From Meghimatium bilineatum (lineage: Eukaryota; Mollusca; Gastropoda; Stylommatophora; Philomycidae), in assembly GCA_034231615.1 (NCBI GenBank), contig CM067322.1:58534938-58598937 (forward strand): 64,000 bases of DNA. The letters run 5' to 3'. A program made the translations under genes and the position numbers. Positions 32,056-42,527 of the stretch are shown here, piece by piece; position 1 is the first letter of the stretch, and each line of letters starts with the position of its first letter. The notes under the pieces are model-generated. The model did no database searches. It was not told the origin of the DNA and was given only the letters and a program-made list of their open reading frames with translations.

Positions 32056-32318
32056 GAGCTTCTAGTTCAGGGTGCAAAAAACAGTGCCATTGTCACCTGC
32101 CAAGCATATCGTAAGAGGCGACTAAGGAGGCTTTGGGATGAAGTTTGCTGTCCCATCCTAGGATGATCAAAGTGACCTAGAAGCCTTGCTGACATTAGAT
32201 GTGTCCTTCCAAAAAGCATAGACATCACAGCAAAGCTGTAAACCATGACACATTGAATTCTGTTTTCAGGACTACATCCTGCTAATCTACAGGAGTTTGA
32301 GAACAAATGCAGAAGATG
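32056..32318 (+). mobile_element. SINE-B copy
   Basis: CAAGCATATCGTAAGAGGCG, GGGATGAAGTTTGCTGTCCC, CTACATCCTGCTAATCTACA and a CAGAAGATGAAG end. Confidence 0.85.
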
Positions 32319-32384
32319 AAGTCACACAATCCGACAATTAATGTGACATATACTAGAAAATGTTCTTTCAAAATCGGTTACATT

Positions 32385-32515
32385 TATTAAGAATTTCTTT
32401 TTCTATTCAGCTCATTGTGATGTTTTTTACTACTAATTTCTTTTCAGCTCATTATGATGTTTTTTACTACTAATTTCATTTTCTATTCACCTCATTGTGA
32501 TGTTTCTTACTACAA
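32385..32515. repeat. Imperfect tandem repeat, about 45 bp x 3
   Basis: Repeated TTCAGCTCATTGTGATGTTT units. Confidence 0.8.
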
Positions 32516-32552
32516 GTTAATGTTAAATACTAAACAGTAAAAATTAACTCAC

Positions 32553-32668
32553 AAACAGATAGTCAGCCCAAATATTCCGAGCATGTACTAGAGCCTTTTC
32601 CCTCAGACCAATCACATTTGCAAACCGTTTTTCTGTCCAATCACACGGAGATTCTTCATCTGTATATC
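32553..32668 (-). CDS. COLGALT exon, WADYLF
   Basis: 116 bp: acceptor GTTCATCTTTAG, donor CTGTTT|GTGAGT. Reads YTDEESPCDWTEKRFANVIG then REKALVHARNIWADYLF, equivalent to the [20 protein letters not shown] segment. Phase 2 in, phase 0 out, as neighbouring exons need. Confidence 0.9.
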
Positions 32669-32794
32669 CTAAAGATGAACCAATAAACTACAATTGAACA
32701 ACTGATTATAGTTGTGCTTTTTCAATTTTCAATTTCAAAAGAAACAATTATTTTCTGACCAAAAAAAAGGAGTTAAGAGCAGTTTACACGTTTT

Positions 32795-33070
32795 TTAAGT
32801 TTGTCCTAAGATGAGAGACACCTGTTGTAAGCTTGTCCTAAGATAAGAGACACCTGTTGTAAGCTTGTCCTAAAATCAGAGACACCTGTTGTAAGCTTGT
32901 CCTAAGACCAGAGACACCTGTTGTAAGCTTGTCCTAAGACCAGAGACACCTGTTGTAAGCTTGTCCTAAGACCAGAGACACCTGTTGTAAGCTTGTCCTA
33001 AGACCAGAGACACCTGTTGTAAGCTTGTCCTAAGACCAGAGACACCTATTGTAAGACTGTCCTAAGTCGA
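32795..33070. repeat. Minisatellite, 32 bp x about 8
   Basis: Copies of AGACACCTGTTGTAAGCTTG plus TCCTAAGACCAG. Confidence 0.95.
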
Positions 33071-33111
33071 AAGATGGTGGTCTGTTGTTACCTATGAAGT
33101 TGGTGAATGGG

Positions 33112-33256
33112 GTCTTCTTCTTCATCGTTCATTCTCAAACTCCCGCTGGATATCTCTTGTAACAGGACAATGGTCCTACTAGATTTCCAGCAGGATGTAG
33201 TCAAAAGAATGGAAATGCGTTGTGTCACCGTTTTATTGCGCCAATGTCTTCGGCGG
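33112..33256 (-). mobile_element. SINE-A copy
   Basis: Reverse copy from TCTTCTTCTTCATCGTTCAT to CCAATGTCTTCGGCGG with a deletion near its 5' end. Confidence 0.9.
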
Positions 33257-33423
33257 AAGTTTCTGATCAATATTCATATCTTTCTTCCACTGTGATGTTT
33301 AATGGCTGTGGATTAGTGGTTGTGTTCATTCTCAAATTTCAGCTTGCTAGTAGGATGTTCTAAGTTTCAGGAGTTTGAACATGATGATGAGTTTACTGAT
33401 TTTTAGCAGCCATTGTCAAATAC

Positions 33424-36400
33424 AAGAATCTCTAAAAGTTTTGTAACTATTGAGTGGTGTCATAAAGTTCAAGAATCTGCAAGAGTTTTGTTTTGTAACT
33501 ATTGAGTGGTGTCATAAAGTTCAAAAATCTGCAATAGTTTTGTTTTGTAACTATTGAGTGGTGTCATAAAGTTCAAGAATCTGCAAGAGTTTTGTTTTGT
33601 AACTATTGAGTTGTGTCATAAAGTTCAAGAATCTGCAAGAGTTTTGTTTTGTAACTATTGAGTGGATTAATAAAGTTCAAGAATCTGCAAGAGTTTTGTT
33701 TTGTAACTATTGAGTGGTGTCATAAAGTTCAAGAATCTGCAAGAGTTTTGTTTTGTAACTATTGAGTTGTGTCATAAAGTTCAAGAATCTGCAAGAGTTT
33801 TGTTTTGTAACTATTGAGTGGTGTCATAAAGTTCAAGAATCTGCAAGAGTTTTGTTTTGTAACTATTGAGTGGTGTCATAAAGTTCAAGAATCTGCAAGA
33901 GTTTTGTTTTGTAACTATTGAGTGGTGTCATAAAGTTCAAGAATCTGCAAGAGTTTTGTTTTGTAACTATTGAGTGGTGTCATAAAGTTCAAGAATCTGC
34001 AAGAGTTTTGTTTTGTAACTATTGAGTGGTGTCATAAAGTTCAAGAATCTGCAAGAGTTTTGTTTTGTAACTATTGAGTGGTGTCATAAAGTTCAAGAAT
34101 CTGCAAGAGTTTTGTTTTGTAACTATTGAGTGGTGTCATAAAGTTCAAGAATCTGCAAGAGTTTTGTTTTGTAACTATTGAGTTGTGTCATAAAGTTCAA
34201 GAATCTGCAAGAGTTTTGTTTTGTAACTATTGAGTGGATTAATAAAGTTCTAGAATCTGCAAGAGTTTTGTTTTGTAACTATTGAGTGGTGTCATAAAGT
34301 TCAAGAATCTGCAAGAGTTTTGTTTTGTAACTATTGAGTGGTGTCATAAAGTTCAAGAATCTGCAAGAGTTTTGTTTTGTAACTATTGAGTGGTGTCATA
34401 AAGTTCAAGAATCTGCAAGAGTTTTGTTTTGTAACTATTGAGTGGTGTCATAAAGTTCAAGAATCTGCAAGAGTTTTGTTTTGTAACTATTGGGTGGTGT
34501 CATAAGGTTCAAGAATCTGCAAGAGTTTTGTTTTGTAACTATTGAGTGGTGTCATAAGGTTCAAGAATCTGCAAGAGTTTTGTTTTGTAACTATTGAGTG
34601 GTGTCATAAAGTTCAAGAATCTGCAAGAGTTTTGTTTTGTAACTATTGAGTGGTGTCATAAAGTTCAAGAATCTGCGAGAGTTTTGTTTTGTAACTATTG
34701 AGTGGTGTCATAAAGTTCAAGAATCTGCAAGAGTTTTGTTTTGTAACTATTGAGTGGTGTCATAAAGTTCAAGAATCTGCAAGAGTTTTGTTTTGTAACT
34801 ATTGAGTGGTGTCATAAAGTGCAAGAATCTGCAAGAGTTTTGTTTTGTAACTATTGAGTGGTGTCATAAAGTTCAAGAATCTGCAAGAGTTTTGTTTTGT
34901 AACTATTGAGTGGTGTCATAAAGTTCAAGAATCTGCAAGAGTTTTGTTTTGTAACTATTGAGTGGTGTCATAAAGTTCAAGAATCTGCAAGAGTTTTGTT
35001 TTGTAAAAGAGTTTTGTTTTGTAACTATTGAGTGGATTAATAAAGTTCAAGAATCTGCAAGAGTTTTGTTTTGTAACTATTGAGTGGTGTCATAAAGTTC
35101 AAGAATCTGCAAGAGTTTTGTTTTGTAACTATTGAGTGGTGTCATAAAGTTCAAGAATCTGCAAGAGTTTTGTTTTGTAACTATTGAGTGGTGTCATAAA
35201 GTTCAAGAATCTGCAAGAGTTTTGTTTTGTAACTATTGAGTGGTGTCATAAAGTTCAAGAATCTGCAAGAGTTTTGTTTTGTAACTATTGAGTGGTGTCA
35301 TAAAGTTCAAGAATCTGCAAGAGTTTTGTTTTGTAACTATTGAGTGGTGTCATAAAGTTCAAGAATCTGCAAGAGTTTTGTTTTGTAACTATTGAGTGGT
35401 GTCATAAAGTTCAAGAATCTGCAAGAGTTTTGTTTTGTAACTATTGAGTTGTGTCATAAAGTTCAAGAATCTGCAAGAGTTTTGTTTTGTAACTATTGAG
35501 TGGATTAATAAAGTTCAAGAATCTGCAAGAGTTTTGTTTTGTAACTATTGAGTGGTGTCATAAAGTTCAAGAATCTGCAAGAGTTTTGTTTTGTAACTAT
35601 TGAGTGGTGTCATAAAGTTCAAGAATCTGCAAGAGTTTTGTTTTGTAACTATTGAGTTGTGTCATAAAGTTCAAGAATCTGCAAGAGTTTTGTTTTGTAA
35701 CTATTGAGTGGTGTCATAAAGTTCAAGAATCTGCAAGAGTTTTGTTTTGTAACTATTGAGTGGTGTCATAAAGTTCAAGAATCTGCAAGAGTTTTGTTTT
35801 GTAACTATTGAGTGGTGTCATAAAGTTCAAGAATCTGCAAGAGTTTTGTTTTGTAACTATTGAGTGGTGTCATAAAGTTCAAGAATCTGCAAGAGTTTTG
35901 TTTTGTAACTATTGAGTGGTGTCATAAAGTTCAAGAATCTGCAAGAGTTTTGTTTTGTAACTATTGAGTGGTGTCATAAAGTTCAAGAATCTGCAAGAGT
36001 TTTGTTTTGTAACTATTGAGTGGTGTCATAAAGTTCAAGAATCTGCAAGAGTTTTGTTTTGTAACTATTGAGTGGTGTCATAAAGTTCAAGAATCTGCAA
36101 GAGTTTTGTTTTGTAACTATTGAGTGGTGTCATAAAGTTCAAGAATCTGCAAGAGTTTTGTTTTGTAACTATTGAGTGGTGTCATAAAGTTCAAGAATCT
36201 GCAAGAGTTTTGTTTTGTAACTATTGAGTGGTGTCATAAAGTTCAAGAATCTGCAAGAGTTTTGTTTTGTAACTATTGAGTTGTGTCATAAAGTTCAAGA
36301 ATCTGCAAGAGTTTTGTTTTGTAACTATTGAGTGGATTAATAAAGTTCAAGAATCTGCAAGAGTTTTGTTTTGTAACTATTGAGTGGTGTCATAAAGTTC

Positions 36401-36706
36401 AAGAATCTGCAAGAGTTTTGTTTTGTAACTATTGAGTGGTGTCATAAAGTTCAAGAATCTGCAAGAGTTTTGTTTTGTAACTATTGAATCTGCAAGAGTT
36501 TTGTTTTGTAACTATTGAGTGGTGTCATAAAGTTCAAGAATCTGCAAGAGTTTTGTTTTGTAACTATTGAGTGGTGTCATAAAGTTCAAGAATCTGCAAG
36601 AGTTTTGTTTTGTAACTATTGAGTGGTGTCATAAAGTTCAAGAATCTGCAAGAGTTTTGTTTTGTAACTATTGAGTGGTGTCATAAAGTTCAAGAATCTG
36701 CAAGAG
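33424..36706. repeat. Large minisatellite, 52 bp x about 63
   Basis: Tandem unit containing GTAACTATTGAGTGGTGTCA and TTCAAGAATCTGCAAGAG. Almost all copies are identical or differ by one base. A variant with AGTGGATTAATAAAG starts at 33661, 34233, 35031, 35499 and 36331. It lies in the COLGALT intron between the SDHN and WADYLF exons. Confidence 0.98.
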
Positions 36707-36835
36707 TTGGGATGGGACAATGTGAAAGTCATTGATTGTATGCACCAGCTGGTATTAAATTAGACAAATAAACTCACAAATTATTTCCTTTAATTTTTAC
36801 GTCTATTAAATCTAATTTTTACAAAATACTTTTAC

Positions 36836-36948
36836 CTTTATTTTTGTGGTCAATTTTAACATCAACATGGTGGTATAAATGAGACACAGCCGACAGCCAT
36901 TCTGTCAACATTGCAGTTGAATTATCTACGTTGTGATCACTTCGAATC
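36836..36948 (-). CDS. COLGALT exon, SDHN
   Basis: 113 bp: acceptor TTCATCTCCTAG, donor AATAAAG|GTAAAA. Reads IRSDHNVDNSTAMLTEWL, then SAVSHLYHHVDVKID, matching the TDHN.DNT..L..WL..V..LYH.V segment of COLGALT. The first base completes a codon, probably tryptophan, from the missing exon 2. Confidence 0.92.
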
Positions 36949-37084
36949 CTAGGAGATGAATAATGAAAAATTGCAATGACAAAGAGAAGATTTCCACTAA
37001 AATAATTGTAATTGTTTTCAAAGGTATCAAATAAATCTGCAACACAACACGTATCTGTTCTCTGGACGTTAAAAAAAATATGTT

Positions 37085-37211
37085 TCTCTTCTTTTGCGTT
37101 CATCTCAAACTCCTGATTGTCAGTAAGATATAGCTCAGAGAAAAGAATGTATTGTATCACAATTTACAGCATTGCTGTGATATCTAGTCTGTGCTTTTCT
37201 GCCTGACACAT
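37085..37211 (-). mobile_element. SINE-B fragment
   Basis: Reverse fragment: TTGCGTTCATCTCAAACTCC to GCCTGACACATCCGACTTCA. Confidence 0.7.
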
Positions 37212-37650
37212 CCGACTTCACAACGAATTGCACAGGGCGATAGGGCAATGGATCGAGCTGATATTTTGAACTCCATAAAACCCGCAGAAGATGGATGTGT
37301 CAGGCCATTGGTGCAAATAAAACGGCGACACAGCACATATCCATTCTCTGAACTACATCCTGCTGGAAATCTAGTAGGACCATGCTCCTGCTACAAGAGA
37401 GATACAGCGGGAGTTAGAGAATGAACGATGAAGAAGAAGAACTCCATAAGAAATATAGCACACAAGAGTGAGTCTAGTGTTGATAATGATTTCTTTTCAA
37501 TGTCCAGGATTAAAGATGAGGGTTTGAAATGTGGTGTTGCTAAAAGTGAATATTTTAGAGGGCGTAGAAAAATGATGGTCAACCAGAAGAGGACTGGTAC
37601 TGAGAGCAGAAGTTTAATGGCAGATACACTCAGGTAGAGATCAGAGCAAC
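37212..37650 (+). mobile_element. I-clade LINE fragment split by SINE-A
   Basis: Reads RIAQGDRAMDRADILNSI before the SINE and NSIRNIAHKSESSVDNDFFS then GVAKSEYFRGRRK after it. Similar to the region after the RNase H motif at 55070-55380. Confidence 0.6.
37279..37438 (+). mobile_element. SINE-A copy with 11-bp duplication
   Basis: Complete SINE-A bounded by GAACTCCATAA at 37268-37278 and 37439-37449. Confidence 0.95.
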
Positions 37651-37705
37651 TATGAACGTGTCCAGTTTGCAGTGATGATCAGACGACTAACTAACTAAGT
37701 AACTA

Positions 37706-37863
37706 TCTGACCCATACGATTTCAGCATAGCTTCTGGGTCACTTTGATCTCCTATAGGATGGGACAGCCAACTCCAATCCCAAAACCTCCTTTAGTCAAC
37801 TCTTACAACATGAATGGCAAATAACAGTGTCTTTGCTCCCCTTTCCAGCCCCAGCAACACATG
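37706..37863 (-). mobile_element. SINE-B fragment
   Basis: Reverse 5' half: ATTTCAGCATAGCTTCTGGG, ATGGGACAGCCAACTCCAAT, TGCTCCCCTTTCCAGCCCCA. Confidence 0.75.
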
Positions 37864-38111
37864 GGTTGTTAATGGAGTTTTACTTTAATCTTCAGATAAC
37901 GATTGCTGTATGTCTGGCATTGTATCTTATGGGCAAGTTTACCAGATGACTTTTTAACTCAACTCGCTATGGCTGTCCCTCAACTTTTGTGGCTTACAAC
38001 TTGATGGCAATATTTACATCTTCCTGTCCGACTTCAGAATGACACTTTTCATGATTTAGTCACCCTCATTCAATGATACTTATACATACCCGGTAATACT
38101 TTTTTTGGTAT

Positions 38112-38269
38112 CTTCTTCTTCTTCAGCGTACATTCTCAAACTCCCGTTGAATTCTCTTGTAGTAGGACATGGCCTTCTAGATTTCTAGCAGAATGTAGTC
38201 CAGAGAATGGAAATGCGTTGTGTCGCCATTTTATTTTCGCCAATGGCCCGAGACATCCGTCTTTGGCGG
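38112..38269 (-). mobile_element. SINE-A copy
   Basis: Reverse SINE-A; CTTTTTGGTAT occurs on both sides. Confidence 0.9.
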
Positions 38270-38359
38270 CTTTTTGGTATAATAAGCTTCAGTGGTTATT
38301 ATTGAGCATGTGCCAAATATCTATCTATTGTTATTTTCACTTGTGCAGTTAAGAGTCGA

Positions 38360-38460
38360 TGGGAGGAAGTTGAAGTTACCTGTCTTTGGCCATTAGCTTC
38401 ACATTGTCCATCGTCAGCCCGTTTTTCATGGCTTCTTTGATTGTCTCCATCATTTAATTC
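38360..38460 (-). mobile_element. Possible RTE-like LINE tail
   Basis: The minus strand reads ETIKEAMKNGLTMDNVKLMA then KDR, like the helical tail after the GRPR motif of RTE-like ORFs (compare 50130-50200). Confidence 0.45.
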
Positions 38461-38906
38461 AACAAATGGGATTTGAACCCGATACACTCAGATGGCCCCC
38501 ACATACTTCACAACTTGAGCCAATACGCTTTCCATTTTCGACCACACCATATCTCTAAAAATGATGCGATTTCAGTCAAGGCTTCAAACGTATATTCTCA
38601 TGCTACAAGAATCTCTAGCATCCAAGAATCCATTTTTTGCATCACGTGAAACACTGACCACAGCAATTGTCTTTAGACAACGCGACACAACTTTATTGTT
38701 GATAAAAGACAACTGTTTAACTTTTCTCATTCATTTGTGCATCGAATTACGTAACTAGAAGTTGGAAGTACGCTGTGTACATTTTTCACCAAGCAATTAA
38801 ATAAGCCTAGGTAAGTGTTTTTTCTCTTTCCACACGTATATTTATTAATTTGAATAAAATAGGATGTTGTAACCATGTCTAACAAATGAAACAACCATTT
38901 TTCTCT

Positions 38907-39005
38907 TTATATACAAAATTTCACTATTTTTGGAAGTTGCCTGTAATTATTATCGAATTTTAAACAAACACACTGCAGATCGGTCACGCATTCCTCAGCC
39001 GCCAT
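38907..39005 (-). other. Short ORF with strong start context
   Basis: ATG in AAGATGGCGGC opens a 32-codon frame starting MAAEECVTDLQCVCLKFDNN. The AAGATGGCGGC motif is typical of YY1-type start regions. It lies in COLGALT intron 1. Could be an alternative first exon, a separate gene start, or chance. Confidence 0.2.
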
Positions 39006-39228
39006 CTTGTATACCGCTAATCTTTACTGCCGTGTCGATAATTCTGAAATGTCTCTTATTTAAAGAAATTGATGTTTAACAACTACAATTCCTGCCTCTT
39101 TTAATTTCTTTAATTCCTTTTTAAATGATACTAGTAAAAAATCTAAGATTTATATGTAAAATAATTCGAATTATTGGTACAAAACAATGCATAGGTGCGT
39201 GTGCTATCCTGCGTCCGTCGCCATGATG

Positions 39229-39248
39229 ACTTAGACTTAAGTCTAAGT
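39229..39248. repeat. 20-bp perfect palindrome
   Basis: ACTTAGACTTAAGTCTAAGT is its own reverse complement. Confidence 0.95.
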
Positions 39249-39810
39249 GTTTTCTTAGTCAAATCGTCATGTTTAATGGGGATAATTATACAAGAAACAC
39301 ATTGTACATTAAATATATAGTGTTCTATGAAGTCCAATTCTTATAATTCTCTCATGGAAATTTCATAAAGTTCATTTTAATTTGAGAGATGCGTTCTCCT
39401 TTCATTAGACCTAATAATAAATCATCAATGTAGAGAACGTCAACTGCAGCATCTTCCAAACATTCTCATTCTTTTTGATATCTTTGTCTCTTGTTTTTTA
39501 TCATCAAATTTTCTACATAAGAATATCCACACTACAAAACATATATAATAAAGTATTTAATTATATAGAGCTAATTAAATATCACTAATATAGGAAAAAG
39601 AATATTCATAATGATGTCAAACCATTTTGAAAATTTGGTGCACATACCTACCTAGTATTTCACCCATACCTTTGAAATAGAATTGTTTATGTACCTGTGA
39701 TACCAAATGCCAGTAATAATAATAATAAAATATATTTCAGAAATTCAGATACAAAGAGGGCTGAGATGACATTGCCAGCCATAAAGGGGAGCAAAGAAGA
39801 GATTTTAATT

Positions 39811-40680
39811 ATGCTAATTAGACGCAATTATTATGGCTCTGGTTGCATCAGAAAATTAACACAATATAATCAACAAATGCGCCTTGTCTTCACAAACACA
39901 AAAATGTACAGTTTGCAATATATTTTATCCTAAATAATTAAAAAATGCAATAAATATATATTAAATATTTCAATGTAATTATGCAAATTAGACGCCATTG
40001 TTACTTATTTATTAACTCTGGCTGTGTCGGAACATTAACACAATATAATCAACAAATGCGCCTTGTCTTCACAAACACAAAAATGTGCAGTTTGCAATAT
40101 ATTTTATCCTAAATAATTAAAAAATGTAATATATTAAACATACAATTGCATTTATGCGAATTAGATGCCATTGTTAATTATTTATTAACTCTGGATGTGT
40201 TGGAAAATTATTAGAATGTAACCAACAGGTGCGTCTTGTCTTCCTGAACAAGAAAATGTATAATTTATTAGGTTTTTTTAGTACAAATAATTATTAGATG
40301 TGAGAAATGAATATTAAACATACAATTGCATTTATGCTAATTAGACGCCATTGTTAATTATTTATTAACTCTGGATGCGTTGAAAAATTATTAGAATGTA
40401 ACCAACAGGTGCGTCTTGTCTTCCTGAACAAGAAAATGTATAATTTATTAGGTTTTTTTAGTACAAATAATTATTAGATGTGAGAAATGAATATTAAACA
40501 TACAATTGCATTTATGCTAATTAGACGCCATTGTTAATTATTTATTAACTCTGCCTGCGTCGGAACATTAACACAATGTAATCAACAGGTGCGTCTTGTC
40601 TTCCCGAACAAGAAAATGTATAATTTGTTAGGTTTTTTAGTACAAATAACGTTGATATTTATAAATTAGTGGCTCAGTTC
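39811..40680. repeat. Satellite-like array, 170-180 bp x 5
   Basis: Units start at 39811, 39981, 40154, 40334 and 40514 with TATGCTAATTAGACGCCATT; each contains GCGTCTTGTCTTC and GTATAATTTATTAG-type motifs. Units three and four are nearly identical. Confidence 0.9.
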
Positions 40681-41062
40681 CAAGGCAGGGCCGCAACTTT
40701 TTGACAACTGTCATTTCATATTTCCTTATATGTTTCATGTAATTATCTCGAGGCAAAAATTAATTCGAAAAAAATTCGTAACTTTTTTCTGAATTGACGT
40801 ACAGGCTTGGTTGAGGCATCGTTGGATTGCAATTTTCAAGGGCTATCTAACTGTGGTCTTTATAATTATGTAACCCCATTTTGAAAATTTTGTCCTAATG
40901 CCTAGTATTTTGGCATTGTGACATCTCGCTTCGTTCATATAACATCAATACATTCATTTCAAGCCCTGTCATCCTCTCCCTTTTTTAAACAAGCAATCAT
41001 GTAAAATTTATGAAATAATCTAGCGAATATAGATTTTCATATACCAATAAACTCTACATTAC
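40681..41062. other. Intron 1 sequence without recognised feature
   Basis: No repeat family or coding signal recognised. It was searched for the missing COLGALT exon 2 without success. Confidence 0.5.
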
Positions 41063-41138
41063 CTACAACAAACAAAAATAACAAGCACAAATATAGGTAT
41101 TTCAAGTTTGGCCAACACTGTATACTGAGCGTCGCCAT
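41063..41138 (-). CDS. COLGALT first coding exon, signal peptide
   Basis: 76 bp from ATG in CAAGATGGCGA to donor GTTGTAG|GTAATG. Reads MATLSIQCWPNLKYLYLCL then LFLFVV, a short positively charged start followed by a hydrophobic core, as expected for an ER-targeted enzyme. It lies about 4 kb upstream of the SDHN exon on the same strand, and its phase (one base left) is open for the missing exon 2. Assigned by position and signal sequence, not by conserved motif. Confidence 0.55.
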
Positions 41139-41314
41139 CTTGATTATATTAAAAACCCAACCAAACATTTGATATCTCTTAGTCTGCACGTGAATGCTCT
41201 CTGGGCGGAGGATTGGCGTAAAGCTATTGAGAAGATACTATGCTTATTGTTGCGTTGGTGAAACCCATGTGTGCTGCCGTGGACCGAAAAGAGGTTCAAA
41301 TAAGTAAAGTGTCG

Positions 41315-41375
41315 CTGTAACATGTCATGCATGTCGTAAGAGGCGACTAAGAGGGTTTTGGAGAAAGTCTGTAGA
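41315..41375 (+). mobile_element. SINE-B fragment
   Basis: CATGCATGTCGTAAGAGGCG and GACTAAGAGGGTTTTGGAG only. Confidence 0.6.
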
Positions 41376-41555
41376 GAGATTGTGCTCCAACCCACACCCT
41401 CATAAGAAAATTCAATATTTAGTACAATGGACAGACACAAGATAGGATCCTCCTCCTTTCTAATTGTTCTTTATAAAAACCTTCAAAAGTTCCACAAAAC
41501 GAAGTGATTATCTTTTTTATGTATTACCCCCCCCCCCCCCCCAATTTCTCATCGG

Positions 41556-41745
41556 TCGTGTATGCAAGCCGCATCGCCCAAGACATAGAGGAATTCAGAG
41601 AGTTCATTGGGAAGACAACGTTCTGGAAAGTATACATCACATGACAATAACTTATGATGGTAAATGCAAGACCGAAATTATAAGCAGAATAGGACAAGCA
41701 AAAGCAGCATTCCATAAAATTGCATTATTGGAGGACGGGTAATGT
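41556..41745 (+). mobile_element. R4 tail next to an RTE-like RT fragment
   Basis: 41556-41646 encodes EEFREFIGKTTFW, the end of R4. 41650-41745 reads YDGKCKTEIISRIGQAKAAF, the thumb region of another RTE-like copy. Confidence 0.7.
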
Positions 41746-41762
41746 TTCATTCTCATTCATTA

Positions 41763-41852
41763 GTCAAAGTAACCCACAAAAATTCTGACGTCGGATGTTT
41801 CAGGTTGAATGGTGCATAAGTTGCAGCCTAGCTGTAAAGCATGATACAATAC
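41763..41852 (+). mobile_element. SINE-B fragment
   Basis: GTCAAAGTAACCCACAAAAA, GACGTCGGATGTTTCAGG and AAGCATGATACAATACA. Confidence 0.6.
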
Positions 41853-41879
41853 ATAGTGCAAAGAGTGCCACATTGCTAT

Positions 41880-42115
41880 CATGCAGACCCAGGGTGAGCA
41901 GAAACCAAGATTCTAAAAGTACCCTCTCGTGGTGCACCCTGGGAACAGAAGCACAGCGGCTTATGCTGTGTTCCTTGCCAACACTTTTATATTTCATGTC
42001 CGTGAATGTGAAGGTTGAAGATAAAATAATAACTTGGGGGGGGGGGGGGGGGGAGCCAAGCAATATCTCTGACAACTCTGCGCCACACGCATCGGCAATG
42101 TCGACCCATGGTGAC
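41880..42115 (+). repeat. Dispersed repeat shared with 52235
   Basis: Shares GACCCAGGGTGAGCAGA, CAGCGGCTTATGCTGTGTTC and CAAGCAATATCTCTGA with 52235-52470. It contains a run of 18 G (42036-42053). Origin unknown. Confidence 0.7.
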
Positions 42116-42300
42116 GCAAGTCACTCTATCTCTGTCAGCCGAAATGAAGATATATTGTGGAGCGGCCAGTATCAGTGTCCCGAGATAGGTAGATGTCATT
42201 ACGAATATCGAAAATCGTGTGCAAGTATCAAGGGAAGTAAGACTGGCATACTATAATGAGAGGGCAGCACATCGCTAGAGGGCAGCGCCACGTGAAGATG

Positions 42301-42527
42301 TGTCATGTGACGTATTCCTTCCAGAACGTTGTCTTCCCAATGAACTCTCTGAACCTCTCTCTGTCTTGGGCGATGTGGCTTGCATTTTCTAGCGATGTAT
42401 TCATGTTATCTTTACTGTCGTCAGTCCATCGTCTTCTTGGTCTGCCCTTTCTCCTCATTCCAGGTACTCTTTCCTCCATTATTTGTCTTTCTAAACAGTT
42501 GTGACTCTTTATATGACCAAACACTAA
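42301..42527 (-). mobile_element. R4 LINE 3' tail
   Basis: The minus strand reads ERVPGMRRKGRPRRRWTDDS, ENASHIAQDRERFREF and GKTTFWKEYVT. Head-to-head with the R1 copy that follows. Confidence 0.85.

Larger units (their letters stand above)
12537..41138 (-). pseudogene. Procollagen galactosyltransferase-type gene (COLGALT/GLT25D), disrupted
   Basis: Twelve exons found on the minus strand follow, in order, a COLGALT protein, the ER enzyme that adds galactose to hydroxylysine of collagen-like domains. Order: signal-peptide exon (41138), SDHN exon (36948), WADYLF exon (32668), MIDAD exon (29788), YSNFW exon (28000), PMVHS exon (25246), YGRLVV exon (22351), 34-bp exon (21442), KLGFDQ exon (21347), IYMINLKR exon (20151), MLPGFADPY exon (18494) and EDDVRFE exon (12664). 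Nearly all have canonical GT-AG signals and matching phases. Oddities: a SINE-B inside one exon, a +1 frame break in another, one GC donor, a phase mismatch at the 21966-to-21442 junction, and no trace of exon 2, the GEIGCFLSHY-type exon or the C-terminal exons. It could be a decaying paralogue, or functional with assembly errors. I recognise the family well; function here is uncertain. Confidence 0.8.

Noticed and set aside
39400-39470. Minus-strand DVLYIDDLLLG, resembling an LTR-element reverse transcriptase motif
   Set aside because: A single short match with no neighbouring RT, protease or integrase segments; too weak to call a fossil.
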